Part shown: positions 8,231-16,558 of the stretch, piece by piece
Position numbering within the stretch: position 1 is the stretch's first letter
Layout of the letters: each line of letters opens with the position of its first letter
From: Methanomassiliicoccaceae archaeon UBA72
Lineage (GTDB): Archaea; Thermoplasmatota; Thermoplasmata; Methanomassiliicoccales; Methanomethylophilaceae
DNA: 64,000 nt
Direction of reading: 5' to 3'
Assembly: GCA_002509405.1 (NCBI GenBank)
Contig: DAVO01000013.1
Coordinates: 463-64,462 of the forward strand
Translations under genes and position numbers: made by a program
The notes under the pieces: model-generated
Seen by the model: the letters and a program-made list of their open reading frames with translations, nothing else
What the model was told of the DNA's origin: nothing
Databases searched by the model: none

Positions 8231-11200
8231 TCACTCTCCTCCTGCAGGGTTAAGGAATGCGTCTATTTCGGCGCATATCTGCTTGCTCTTGAACCCGGCC
8301 TGCTCCATCGCTCCGGACGGACAGGAAGCCACGCAGCTTCCGCATCCCTTGCACAGGGCGGCGTTGACCTGGCTCTTCAGCTTTCCGTTTCCGCAGTCGA
8401 CGATGCTGATCGCGTTGTAGTCGCAGCATCCTTCGCACACACCGCATCCGTCGCACCTGTTCGGGTTGGGGGACGCGACTATGCCTTCAGAAACGCGCTT
8501 GTCCTTCGAGATGATGGTTATCATCCTGGAAGCGGCTCCGGAGGCCTGGGCCATGCACTCGTCCATGAATTTGGGCCAGTGTGCGGTACCGGCGACGAAG
8601 ACACCTTCGGTGGCGAAGTCGACCGGCCTAAGCTTCTGGTGGGCCTCGAAGTAGAAGCCGTCCTTGCTTATCGGGACCTTGACCATCTTGGCGATCTCTT
8701 CCTTCTCCTCGCGGTTGGGCGCCATGCCTGCTGCGAGAACGACGGTGTCGACGGGTATCTCTATGTCTGCTCCGAGGGTCGCGTCGAATGCCTTCACGCT
8801 CTTTCCGTCATAGGACGGCAGGTCGTTCTCGACGGGGTACCTGACGAACCTTATTCCGAGCTGGGAGGCCATGTAGTACAGCTCCTCGCGGAATCCGTAC
8901 GTCCTGACATCCTTGTGGAAGTATGTGACGTCCGCCATCGGGTTGGCCATCTTGATCTTTATGGCGTTGCGCAGAGCGCTCGAGCAGCACACACGGGAGC
9001 AGTACGCTACGTCCTTGGACCTGGATCCGACACAGCTTATGAACGCGATCTTCTGTCCCTTGAAGGAGCCGTCCGCGATCTTCTTCTCCGCCTCGAGGGT
9101 GGTCATTACTTTCGCGTCCTTTCCGTAGTTGAACTCGGTGGGCGTGTAGGGGTTAGCACCGACGGCGAGCAGAACTGCTCCGGCCTCGATCTCGGAACCG
9201 TCGGACAGTTTCACGGTGAAGTTTCCGACGTATCCCGGAATATCCTTGACGGAGACTCCGGTGTGCACTTTGATAAGGTCGCAGCTGTTGATCTTGGCTA
9301 TCATTTCCTTGAGGAAATCGGCCACATCGACTCCGTCTTCCTTGTGGCGGAAGTTGCGTGCGAATCCTCCGAGCTCCTTCTCCCTCTCGACGAGGTGGGT
9401 CTCGAAGCCCTGGCCTGCGAGGTCGAGGGCTGCGGTCATACCGGTGATTCCTCCGCCTATGACTGCGGCGACCTGCTTGACAGGTACGTCGGAGCCGACG
9501 AGGGGCTCGAGGAGAACGGTCTTGGCGATTGCCATCTTAACGAGGTCCTTGGACTTCTGGGTGGCCGCTTCGGGGTTCTGCATGTGGATCCAAGAGCACT
9601 GGTCGCGGATGTTGGCCATGTTGAAGAGGTACTTGTTGAGCCCTCCGTCCTGGCATGCCTCTCTGAAGAGGGGCTCATGTGTCCTGGGCGTGCACGAGGC
9701 GACGACGACCCTGTTAAGGTCCTTCGACTTTATTGCCTCGGATATCGCTTTCAGGGCGTCCTGTGCGCATGCGTATGTAACATCTGTAGAATAGACGACT
9801 CCCGGCAGGTTCGCGGCGAACTCCGCGACCGCCTTGACGTCGACCGTTCCTGCAATATTGGATCCGCAGTGGCAGATCCATACGCCCACGCGCGGCACTT
9901 TTCCTGCGACGTCCTTCTCCTTGGGGTATTCCTTGGGGGCGCAGGGCTTGAAGTCCTTGCCCACGATGTACTTCCCGGCCTTGGCGGATGCACCGCTGGC
10001 CTCGGCGACCGATGTGGGGATGTCCTTGGGGGCCGCGAAGGCTCCGGTGACGAATATTCCCTTCTTTGTCGTCTCGAGGGGGCGGTAGACGCTGGTCTTG
10101 CAGAATCCGTATTCGTTGAGCTCGATTCCGAGCATGTCGGCGAACTCTTTGGCTCCTTCCGGAGGCACAAGTCCGACGGACAGGACTGCCATGTCGTAGA
10201 CCTCGGTCCTTCCGTTGTTGTCAGAATCAGTGAAGTTGACCAGAACCTGCTTGGTGACCGGATCCTCCTCGAGGTTGGACACGCGGGCTCCCCTGATCAT
10301 TCCTATCTTGTACTGGTCTTCGGCCCTGTGGATGTAGTCTTCGAACTCTTTTCCGTAGGACCTAATGTCCATGAAGTATATGTCTTCCTCCACATCGGCG
10401 ATGTGCTCCTTGGTGAGCATTGCCTCCTTGGTCGCGTACATGCAGCATACTGAGGAGCAGTATTTCTTCCATCCGTCCTTCTGGGACCTGGATCCGCAGC
10501 ACTGGATGAACGCTATCCTCTTGGGCGACTCGCCGCTTGAGGGCATTACGATGTGTCCGCTGCTGCATCCGGAAGCACACATGTACCTCTCGAACTCCAT
10601 GGCGGTAATGACGTTGGCTATCCTGCCGTATCCATATTCTGTCGCTATGGACGCATCCCATATCTGGAATCCGTTGGCGGCGATTATGGAACCGACATCG
10701 AGGACGATCTCTTCGTCCTTGTCGTCATAGTGGATCGCACCCTTCTGGCACGTTTTCTGGCAGAGACCGCACTTGCCCTTCTGTATCATCCTGCAGTTCT
10801 CTCCATCGATGATGGCGACCCTGGGGACGGCCTGGGCGTGGGGTATGTATATGGCTTTCCTCTTGGCGAGCCCGAACTCGAACTTGTCGGGGATGTCCTT
10901 CACGGGACACTTGGCTATGCAGTCGCCGCAGCTTGTGCACTCGTCAGGGTTGACGTACCTTGCTTTCTTCTTGACTGTAACCTTGAAGTCGCCCGCTTCT
11001 CCATCGATCTTCATTACCTCGTGGTAAGTGAGCATCGAGATGTTCGGGTGGCCCGCACAGTCCGCCATTTTCGGGGACAGGATGCAAGCAGAACAGTCGT
11101 TCGTCGGGAAGGTCTTGTCGAGACGGGACATTTTTCCGCCGATGGTGGGTTCCTTCTCCACCAAATAGACGTGAATGCCTCTGTCTGCAAGATCCAACGA

Positions 11201-11251
11201 AGCCTGTATACCTGCGATCCCTCCTCCTATAACTAATGCCGATTTGGTCAA
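8231..11251 (-). CDS. hdrA: Heterodisulfide reductase subunit A, long double-flavin form
   Basis: 1006 residues against about 650 for typical methanogen HdrA. Order of parts: FAD Rossmann domain with GGGIAG near residue 9; inserted clusters CTSCGDCIAKCP (about 105-116) and a second Cys group; a central HdrA-type domain with WICHCGSNIAG; a second FAD domain (GGGITG, about 600); and C-terminal clusters CDGCGVCEGC (933-942) and CKGCGSCVASC (967-977). It is the bifurcating flavin subunit that receives electrons from MvhD. The start is TTG with a strong GGAGG 7 nt upstream. hdrB and hdrC are not in the window. Confidence 0.93.
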   Translation of the reverse strand: MTKSALVIGGGIAGIQASLDLADRGIHVYLVEKEPTIGGKMSRLDKTFPTNDCSACILSPKMADCAGHPNISMLTYHEVMKIDGEAGDFKVTVKKKARYVNPDECTSCGDCIAKCPVKDIPDKFEFGLAKRKAIYIPHAQAVPRVAIIDGENCRMIQKGKCGLCQKTCQKGAIHYDDKDEEIVLDVGSIIAANGFQIWDASIATEYGYGRIANVITAMEFERYMCASGCSSGHIVMPSSGESPKRIAFIQCCGSRSQKDGWKKYCSSVCCMYATKEAMLTKEHIADVEEDIYFMDIRSYGKEFEDYIHRAEDQYKIGMIRGARVSNLEEDPVTKQVLVNFTDSDNNGRTEVYDMAVLSVGLVPPEGAKEFADMLGIELNEYGFCKTSVYRPLETTKKGIFVTGAFAAPKDIPTSVAEASGASAKAGKYIVGKDFKPCAPKEYPKEKDVAGKVPRVGVWICHCGSNIAGTVDVKAVAEFAANLPGVVYSTDVTYACAQDALKAISEAIKSKDLNRVVVASCTPRTHEPLFREACQDGGLNKYLFNMANIRDQCSWIHMQNPEAATQKSKDLVKMAIAKTVLLEPLVGSDVPVKQVAAVIGGGITGMTAALDLAGQGFETHLVEREKELGGFARNFRHKEDGVDVADFLKEMIAKINSCDLIKVHTGVSVKDIPGYVGNFTVKLSDGSEIEAGAVLLAVGANPYTPTEFNYGKDAKVMTTLEAEKKIADGSFKGQKIAFISCVGSRSKDVAYCSRVCCSSALRNAIKIKMANPMADVTYFHKDVRTYGFREELYYMASQLGIRFVRYPVENDLPSYDGKSVKAFDATLGADIEIPVDTVVLAAGMAPNREEKEEIAKMVKVPISKDGFYFEAHQKLRPVDFATEGVFVAGTAHWPKFMDECMAQASGAASRMITIISKDKRVSEGIVASPNPNRCDGCGVCEGCCDYNAISIVDCGNGKLKSQVNAALCKGCGSCVASCPSGAMEQAGFKSKQICAEIDAFLNPAGGE

Positions 11252-11330
11252 ATCTTTGCCTCCGTTGTTCTAAGAAGTTTTGGAACGTACGGGAGTATAT
11301 GATTTCTTATTATTAACTCTTCTACGCAAT

Positions 11331-11340
11331 CTATTTAAAT
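11331..11340 (-). promoter_or_regulatory. TATA box of the hdrA-mvhDGA operon
   Basis: The minus strand reads ATTTAAATAG, placing transcription start near 11308-11312 and leaving a leader of about 55-60 nt that includes the GGAGG at 11259-11263 used by the TTG start of hdrA. Confidence 0.55.
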
Positions 11341-11464
11341 AGGTGACTTATTGCTTATGGACTGTCCGATTTTTTAAAAATTCATTTCCGTAAAGAAATG
11401 TAGTAAATTGTTTTTTCAATATAGCCAGACTTCAAAAATATTGTTAGATTTTTATATTATCTTA

Positions 11465-11477
11465 TAGGATAATCCTA
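11465..11477. promoter_or_regulatory. Perfect palindrome, candidate operator
   Basis: TAGGATAATCCTA is a perfect 13-nt inverted repeat in the gap between two divergent promoters. Its size and A/T-rich flanks resemble sites of small dimeric regulators (DtxR-like sites share the AGG/CCT arms), but no regulator gene is adjacent. The role is inferred from position only. Confidence 0.3.
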
Positions 11478-11559
11478 CATAAATAACTGTATATGTGTTG
11501 ATACGAATTCAGGATTAGTGTGCATTGTGATGCCGTGCTAAACCTTCTTTCCAGTGCAC

Positions 11560-11567
11560 TATATATA
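11560..11567 (+). promoter_or_regulatory. TATA box of the exosome/proteasome superoperon head
   Basis: TATATATA is centred about 27 bp upstream of the ATG of the RING-like gene, predicting a leaderless transcript starting at or next to the start codon. Confidence 0.55.
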
Positions 11568-11589
11568 CAGAACGTTTATCTACTGAATT

Positions 11590-12108
11590 ATGAACCTCGC
11601 CAATACGGTATATCTGCTGGGTATCTTTTCGGCTTTGGCGATTTTTGTATCCATAGCGTTGCAGTCCAGGCTCGTCTCGGAAAGAAAAAACGTCGCTTCC
11701 ACACGGTCGACGGGCGGAATTGCTACCCATTTTCTGGATGATTGTGAATCTGAAAAACTTTGCTCCATATGCCTCGGGAGGATCGGACTGCTCCCTGTTT
11801 CGGCATGCGGATGCGGCAGGATATTCCATGACGGCTGCGCTTCCACCATGGACGCGTGCCCCTACTGCGCCCGGCCCTACTCGGATATGTCAGTGAACGA
11901 GCCGGAGCGTCCAAGATGCCCGGTTTGCGGACGGTTTCTTGTGGGGAGCATATGCTCTTGCGGTGCTGCTTTCCCTAGAAGGGACGGCACGATGGAATGC
12001 TCTTGCGGCAACATGGTCGATTGCTCCCGACCGCTCTGCGGGAAATGCGGCCAGCTATACGAAAAGGTCAATATCCATCCATGCCGCAGGGGTAAGAATA
12101 AAACGTAA
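11590..12108 (+). CDS. Membrane-anchored RING-CH-like multi-zinc-finger protein
   Basis: 172 residues. One N-terminal membrane helix (about 5-25) is followed by a Cys/His array C58, C61, C73, C75, H80, C83, C90, C93, the order of a C4HC3 (RING-CH) finger with short spacings, then further zinc-ribbon pairs (C110/C113, C122/C124, C137/C139, C150/C153). RING-CH domains act as ubiquitin E3 ligases in eukaryotes; no such function is shown here. It opens the operon that continues with rnp2 and psmA, occupying the place where rnp3 (Rpp30) often sits in archaea. A plain zinc-ribbon membrane protein is the alternative. Confidence 0.7.
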   Translation: MNLANTVYLLGIFSALAIFVSIALQSRLVSERKNVASTRSTGGIATHFLDDCESEKLCSICLGRIGLLPVSACGCGRIFHDGCASTMDACPYCARPYSDMSVNEPERPRCPVCGRFLVGSICSCGAAFPRRDGTMECSCGNMVDCSRPLCGKCGQLYEKVNIHPCRRGKNKT

Positions 12109-12127
12109 GGGGGCCATTGGCCATGGG

Positions 12128-12442
12128 ATGACCGTCAAGAGCAAGCGGGGAAGACGCAGATATGTCGTTTTCCGTGTCGGAGCCGATGTCGACAGGATTT
12201 CGCTGGCACGGGCTACCTTCCGGCCGGGACATCATGTAAAGGTTATCTCATGCGACGAGGGAATGGCAGTGGTCAGATGTTCTCAGGAAGATAAGAGCTG
12301 GGTCTCCGATGCCGTGATGTCGTCTTTCCCTGGTTCTGAACCCCTCAGGACGTCCGGGACGCTGAAGTCTCTCAGGGGACGCTACGGCTCCCTGAAAAAG
12401 GAGCCTAGGCCCCCTCGGAACGCTGATAAGGGCCTGCACTGA
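12128..12442 (+). CDS. rnp2: Ribonuclease P protein component 2 (Pop5)
   Basis: 104 residues with the Pop5 layout: basic N terminus ending RRRYVVFRV, a central GMAVVRC strand, and the C-terminal SGTLKSLRGRYG signature. It pairs with Rpp30 to support RNase P RNA in tRNA 5' maturation. The ATG 20 bases after the previous stop gives the family N terminus; a longer in-frame reading overlaps the upstream gene and is unlikely. Its place before psmA and SBDS is the conserved archaeal superoperon arrangement. Confidence 0.88.
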   Translation: MTVKSKRGRRRYVVFRVGADVDRISLARATFRPGHHVKVISCDEGMAVVRCSQEDKSWVSDAVMSSFPGSEPLRTSGTLKSLRGRYGSLKKEPRPPRNADKGLH

Positions 12443-12444
12443 AA

Positions 12445-12454
12445 TAATATATAC
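12445..12454 (+). promoter_or_regulatory. Internal TATA box before psmA
   Basis: TAATATATAC lies just after the rnp2 stop, about 45 bp before the psmA ATG. A transcript starting near 12478 would retain the AAGGAG Shine-Dalgarno (12482-12487). It suggests psmA and downstream genes can be expressed independently of the upstream two. Confidence 0.5.
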
Positions 12455-12494
12455 TGAATCCCCTGTCTACCCGCGAGCACTAAGGAGAAGCATC

Positions 12495-13202
12495 ATGCAA
12501 CCAGGACAAATGGCTTATGACAGGGGGATAACGGTTTTCTCCCCCGACGGAAGGCTCTTTCAGGTCGAATATGCCCGAGAAGCAGTGAAGAAGGGCACGA
12601 CGACCATCGGGCTGAAATACAAGGGCGGAGTGGCCCTCATCGTGGACAAGAAGGTGTCCAGCAGGCTTGTGGAGCCCGCCTCCATCGAGAAGATCTATGA
12701 CGTGGACGAGCACATCGGTTGCGCGACGTCGGGCCTCGTAGCAGACGCAAGGATCCTTGTGGACGAGGCAAGGAAGAACGCCCAGATCCACAAGATCACC
12801 TATGGCGAGAACATATCTGTGGAGATGCTCGTGAAGAAGATTTGCGACTACAAACAGAACTACACTCAATACGGCGGAGCCCGTCCCTTCGGGACCGCCA
12901 TCCTGATGGCGGGGATCGACGACGTGGGCATCAGCCTCTTCGAGACCGATCCCTCCGGCGCGCTGGTGTCTTACAAGGCCACCTGCATCGGGTCGGGACG
13001 CCCTGCGGTAATGGACGTCTTCGAGAAAGAGTACCAGGACGATATGGAATACCGGGACGCCCTCAAGCTCGGCCTCAAGGCCCTCGGCAACGCCCTGGAA
13101 GAGAAACCCGTCGCGGCGAGTGTTGAGATTGGGGTCGTGGAGACCGGCAAGAAATTCCGCAGGCTCTCCGAAGAAGAGATTTCCGACCTGCTCAAAGAGT
13201 GA
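12495..13202 (+). CDS. psmA: Proteasome subunit alpha
   Basis: 235 residues, alpha-ring subunit of the 20S proteasome. The N terminus has the alpha signature YDRGITVFSPDGRLFQVEYA, which forms the gate and separates alpha from beta subunits; no propeptide or catalytic Thr is present. An AAGGAG Shine-Dalgarno 7 nt upstream fixes the start. It sits between the RNase P gene rnp2 and SBDS, a conserved archaeal grouping of RNA-processing and protein-turnover genes. Confidence 0.98.
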   Translation: MQPGQMAYDRGITVFSPDGRLFQVEYAREAVKKGTTTIGLKYKGGVALIVDKKVSSRLVEPASIEKIYDVDEHIGCATSGLVADARILVDEARKNAQIHKITYGENISVEMLVKKICDYKQNYTQYGGARPFGTAILMAGIDDVGISLFETDPSGALVSYKATCIGSGRPAVMDVFEKEYQDDMEYRDALKLGLKALGNALEEKPVAASVEIGVVETGKKFRRLSEEEISDLLKE

Positions 13203-13209
13203 ATAGGAA

Positions 13210-13905
13210 ATGGTCGACCTCGAGAACGCCATTGTAGCCAGGCTGGAAAGCCACGGCGAAACTTTCGAGATACTCCTGGACCCTGCGGCGATGGACCTCA
13301 TCAAGCAGGGAAAGCAGGTGGACCTCTCGGAATATCTGGCGGTAGAGGAGGTCTTTAAAAATGCCGGGAAGGGCACCCGCCCCCCTGAAGATAAGTTGAA
13401 GGAAGCTTTCGGCACCACCGACCCGGTAGCAGTGGCGAAAATCATCATCCAAAAGGGCGATGTGCAGATAACCACTGAACAGAGAAGGGAGATGTTGGAG
13501 GCGAAACGCAGGCGGATAATAACATACATCGCCGCCAACGCGATAAACCCCCAGAACAAGTTGCCGCACCCTGCGCAGAGGATCGAGATCGCCCTGGAAG
13601 AGGCCAGGTTCCGTCCCGACCTGTTCAAACCCATGGACAGGGAGATCGACGAAGCGATGAAACTCCTCAGACCCCTTCTTCCGATAAGATTCGAAAAGAG
13701 CAGAGTGGCAGTGAAGGTCAACGGAACCGATTACGCAAGGTGCTACGACGATATCGTGCACTACGGCGTCGTCGAACGCGAGGAATGGGGAAGCGACGGC
13801 TCGTGGATGGGCCTAATGGAGGTCCCCGCAGGACTCACTTTGGAGCTGTCCGAGAAGCTTAAGCATAAGACCAAAGGAACGGCATCCGTAAAGGTGCTCA
13901 ATTGA
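13210..13905 (+). CDS. sbds: Ribosome assembly factor SBDS
   Basis: 231 residues with the three-domain SBDS layout: an N-terminal FYSH domain containing the conserved KQVDLSEYL and FGTTDP segments, a helical linker with NAINPQNKLPHPAQRIE, and a C-terminal ferredoxin-like domain. It acts with EF-2/EFL1-type GTPases in large-subunit maturation. It starts 8 bases after psmA in the same operon. Confidence 0.96.
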   Translation: MVDLENAIVARLESHGETFEILLDPAAMDLIKQGKQVDLSEYLAVEEVFKNAGKGTRPPEDKLKEAFGTTDPVAVAKIIIQKGDVQITTEQRREMLEAKRRRIITYIAANAINPQNKLPHPAQRIEIALEEARFRPDLFKPMDREIDEAMKLLRPLLPIRFEKSRVAVKVNGTDYARCYDDIVHYGVVEREEWGSDGSWMGLMEVPAGLTLELSEKLKHKTKGTASVKVLN

Positions 13906-13922
13906 TTTCAAGATGTGATTGA

Positions 13923-14648
13923 ATGGACAATAATAACACAAAGAACGCCCGCGAGGTCGTCGTCCCAGGAGATAAATTGGACGGCGGGAACCTGAAAGCA
14001 GGGGAAAACACATATATGCTGGACGGCACCGTCCGCGCCGGCATACTCGGCGTAAAGATGGTACGCCAGAACACGGTCAGCGTAATTCCGCTTGGCGGAC
14101 GCTACATGCCCGCCACCGGCGACACGGTGATAGGGATGGTCAACGACATAGGCTCTTCCAACTGGATGGTCGATATCGGCGCCCCCTACCCCGCACCTCT
14201 CCACGTCAGCGAGGTCCCTTGGAAGGTCGCCTTCGGCGACACCTCGAAGTACCTCAACGTCGGGGACGTCGTGATGCTGAAGATCCTGATGGTGGACGAG
14301 AGCAACAAGATATCCGTGACAATGAAGGACTCGGGGCTCAGGAAACTTGAAGGCGGGAGGCTCGTGAAGATCTCCCACACCAAGGTCTCGAGGGTCATAG
14401 GAAAAAGCGGGTCGATGATCCAGATGATAAAGAACATCACCGACTGCCGCATATTCATCGGACAGAACGGACAGATATGGATCGACGGCGACGGCCTGAA
14501 CGCCGACGTCGCCACCAAAGCGATAAAAATGATAGACGAGGAGACCGTGAGGTCCAACCTGACCGAAAGGGTCAAGAAATTTTTGGAAAAAGAGATCCCT
14601 CAGGAAGAGGAAGACGAAGAAAAAGAAGAGGGAGATGAGCAATCATGA
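13923..14648 (+). CDS. rrp4: Exosome RNA-binding subunit Rrp4
   Basis: 241 residues. An N-terminal domain (with VVPGDKL) is followed by an S1 domain (about 60-140) and a KH domain containing KVSRVIGKSGSMI. The C terminus is highly acidic (a run of Glu and Asp). Rrp4 forms the cap of the archaeal exosome and feeds RNA into the Rrp41-Rrp42 ring. Its stop overlaps the start of rrp41 (ATGA), consistent with assembly of the complex from one mRNA. Confidence 0.96.
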   Translation: MDNNNTKNAREVVVPGDKLDGGNLKAGENTYMLDGTVRAGILGVKMVRQNTVSVIPLGGRYMPATGDTVIGMVNDIGSSNWMVDIGAPYPAPLHVSEVPWKVAFGDTSKYLNVGDVVMLKILMVDESNKISVTMKDSGLRKLEGGRLVKISHTKVSRVIGKSGSMIQMIKNITDCRIFIGQNGQIWIDGDGLNADVATKAIKMIDEETVRSNLTERVKKFLEKEIPQEEEDEEKEEGDEQS

Positions 14649-15394
14649 GCGGACACAGTGACATTGTATTGGTTGACGAGAAAGGAATGAGGATCGACGG
14701 CAGGACCGCTGAAGAGCACAGGGCCGTGAAGATCGAGGCCGGCGTCCTCAAGAACGCGGATGGGTCGGCCTACGTCGAGATAGGAAAGAACAAGGTCCTC
14801 GCGGCGGTGTACGGCCCCAGAGAATGCCACCCCAGGCACCTGCAGAACCCCACCAAGGCCATAGTCCAGTGCAAATACAACATGGAGGCATACTCGGTAG
14901 GCGACAGGAAGAGGCCCGGGACTGACAGGAGATCCATCGAGATCTCGAAGATAACGGCGGAGGCTCTGGAGAACGTCATACTCACCGGCCTGTTCCCCCG
15001 CGCGTCCATCGACGTGTACATCGAGATCCTTCAGGCCAACGCAGGAACGAGATGCGCCGGACTTACTGCCGCATCGGTCGCCCTCGCGGACGCGGGAATC
15101 CCGATGAGAGACATAGTGCCCGCAATGGCCGCCGGAAAAGCTGACGGACATGTGCTCCTGGACCTCAATAAGGAAGAGGACAACTACGGCCAGGCGGACG
15201 TGCCTCTGGCCATCGTGCCGAGCACCGAAGAGATAGTGCTCCTCCAGATGGACGGCAACATGACCCGCGAAGAGTTCGACCGCGCCATCGAGATGGCGGT
15301 CGGCGGGTGCAAAGAACTTTACGCCCTCCAGAAGGACGCCCTTAAGAGGCGCTACACCGTCGACGGAGAGGAGGATGATTCCGATGAGCAGTGA
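14645..15394 (+). CDS. rrp41: Exosome catalytic subunit Rrp41
   Basis: 249-residue RNase PH-fold protein. It starts like other Rrp41 proteins with MRIDGR(T) near residue 16, contains YGPREC and a RPGTDRRS-type segment for RNA and phosphate binding, and the late DINKEEDNYG-like block supplying catalytic Asp residues (LDLNKEEDNYG here). It performs phosphorolytic 3'-5' RNA decay and heteropolymeric tailing as a hexamer with Rrp42. It overlaps both neighbours, so expression is coupled. Confidence 0.96.
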   Translation: MSGHSDIVLVDEKGMRIDGRTAEEHRAVKIEAGVLKNADGSAYVEIGKNKVLAAVYGPRECHPRHLQNPTKAIVQCKYNMEAYSVGDRKRPGTDRRSIEISKITAEALENVILTGLFPRASIDVYIEILQANAGTRCAGLTAASVALADAGIPMRDIVPAMAAGKADGHVLLDLNKEEDNYGQADVPLAIVPSTEEIVLLQMDGNMTREEFDRAIEMAVGGCKELYALQKDALKRRYTVDGEEDDSDEQ

Positions 15395-16157
15395 GATCAT
15401 TTCTGAGATAAGGCGCGACTACATAGTCAACCTGCTGAAGGAAGGCAAGAGGACCGACGGCCGCGGAGTTGCGGACTTCAGGGACATATCTTTCGAGCTG
15501 GGCCTGATCGAGAGCGCGGACGGTTCGGCGAAAGTGCGCCTGGGCGATACGACGGTCATCGCAGGCGTCAAGATGCTTCCCGGCACCCCGTTCCCCGACA
15601 CCCCCAACAGCGGGGTACTGACTACCGGCGCCGAGCTGATCCCCATGGCACACGCCTCGTTCGAGTCCGGTCCACCCGGAGAGGACGCCATCGAGCTGGC
15701 ACGTGTCGTTGACCGCGGAATACGCGAATCAGGCATGATAGACGTCGATAAGCTCTGCATCACCCCCGGTCAGGAGGTATGGATGTGCTACATCGACATC
15801 TACGTGATCGATTACTGCGGAAACCTGTTCGACGCCTGCAACCTCGCGGCCGTCCTGGCGATCAGGAACGCCGTCGTTCCGGCGGAACAGTACGGCAAGG
15901 GCGAGAACTATCCCATGCCCGTCACCTGCACTCCTATCTCGGTCACCGCGGCCAAGATAGGAAAAGACTTAATATTAGACCCAAATTTCGACGAAGAGCA
16001 CATTGCCACTGCACGTCTGACGATTGCGACGGACGATGACGGCAACTTCAGGGCCATGCAGAAGGGCGGCCAGGGTTCGATAACCCTTGACGAGCTCAGT
16101 TCCTGTCTCAACATGGCCGTGGAAACGGGAATCAAGATCAGAAAAATAATCGGGTGA
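15384..16157 (+). CDS. rrp42: Exosome non-catalytic subunit Rrp42
   Basis: 257-residue RNase PH-fold protein that pairs with Rrp41 and structures its active site. Hallmarks are GKRTDGRG, VARVVDRGIRES-like (ELARVVDRGIRESG) and VWMCYIDIYVIDY. I start at the second ATG because GGAGAGGAGG (15365-15374) lies 9 nt upstream of it and directly abuts the first ATG, which would leave no spacing. The start lies inside the end of rrp41. Confidence 0.95.
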   Translation: MSSEIISEIRRDYIVNLLKEGKRTDGRGVADFRDISFELGLIESADGSAKVRLGDTTVIAGVKMLPGTPFPDTPNSGVLTTGAELIPMAHASFESGPPGEDAIELARVVDRGIRESGMIDVDKLCITPGQEVWMCYIDIYVIDYCGNLFDACNLAAVLAIRNAVVPAEQYGKGENYPMPVTCTPISVTAAKIGKDLILDPNFDEEHIATARLTIATDDDGNFRAMQKGGQGSITLDELSSCLNMAVETGIKIRKIIG

Positions 16158-16162
16158 TATGA

Positions 16163-16414
16163 ATGTCTAAGAGAACCAACAAGGCCGGTAGCTCCGGAAG
16201 GTTCGGCGCCAGGTACGGTGTCATCGTACGCAACAGGGTCAAGTCCATAGAGGCCCAGCAGAAGATGAGACACGAGTGCCCTGTGTGCCACCACACGTCT
16301 GTGAAAAGAGTAAGTTCCGGGATCTGGGAGTGCAGCCGCTGCAAAACTAAGTTTGCGGCACAGGCCTACACCCCCAACACCAAGAAAGAGATCTCCAAAG
16401 TATCGGAGCAGTGA
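16163..16414 (+). CDS. rpl37ae: 50S ribosomal protein L37Ae
   Basis: 83 residues with the zinc ribbon C39, C42, C57, C60 (CPVC ... CSRC) and the family N terminus SKRTNKAGSSGRFGARYG. Large-subunit protein (eL43). It starts 5 bases after rrp42 within the exosome operon, the usual archaeal location. Confidence 0.96.
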   Translation: MSKRTNKAGSSGRFGARYGVIVRNRVKSIEAQQKMRHECPVCHHTSVKRVSSGIWECSRCKTKFAAQAYTPNTKKEISKVSEQ

Positions 16415-16422
16415 GGCGTCGC

Positions 16423-16554
16423 ATGTACAGGTGCGCTAAATGCAACGAGCCCATAAGGAACGTCAACGCGCTGGGCCTCCAGTGCGAGAAGTGCGGCTCG
16501 AAGATCTTCTTCAAGGACAGACCGAACATCAAGAAGGTCCTTAAGTCAGACTGA
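16423..16554 (+). CDS. rpoP: RNA polymerase subunit P (Rpb12/RPC10 homologue)
   Basis: 43 residues with one zinc ribbon: C4, C7, C21, C24 (MYRCAKC ... QCEKCG), followed by the family's basic KIFFKDRP tail. It is a small stabilising subunit of archaeal RNA polymerase. The ATG has GAGG 6 nt upstream; an in-frame GTG four codons earlier, overlapping the L37Ae stop, is a weaker alternative. Position between L37Ae and Pcc1 is the conserved one. Confidence 0.92.
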   Translation: MYRCAKCNEPIRNVNALGLQCEKCGSKIFFKDRPNIKKVLKSD

Positions 16555-16558
16555 TGAT

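Larger units (their letters stand above)
11252..11589. other. Divergent promoter region of hdrA and the RING-like gene
   Basis: This 338-bp A/T-rich gap holds the hdrA leader and promoter, the promoter of the next operon, a perfect short palindrome (11465-11477) and a weaker inverted repeat CATTTC-N6-GAAATG (11383-11400). I see no coding frame with family features and no structured RNA that I can support. Confidence 0.6.

Noticed and set aside
8579..10453. A 624-codon open frame antisense to hdrA
   Set aside because: Same reason: hdrA is certain on the other strand and the antisense product has no recognisable domain.
11939..12127. N-terminal extension of Pop5 overlapping the RING-like gene
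   Set aside because: Family alignment starts at the ATG at 12128; the extension would be read inside the upstream gene in another frame.
12480..13721. A 413-codon open frame antisense to psmA and SBDS
   Set aside because: Overlaps two conserved genes; no motifs.
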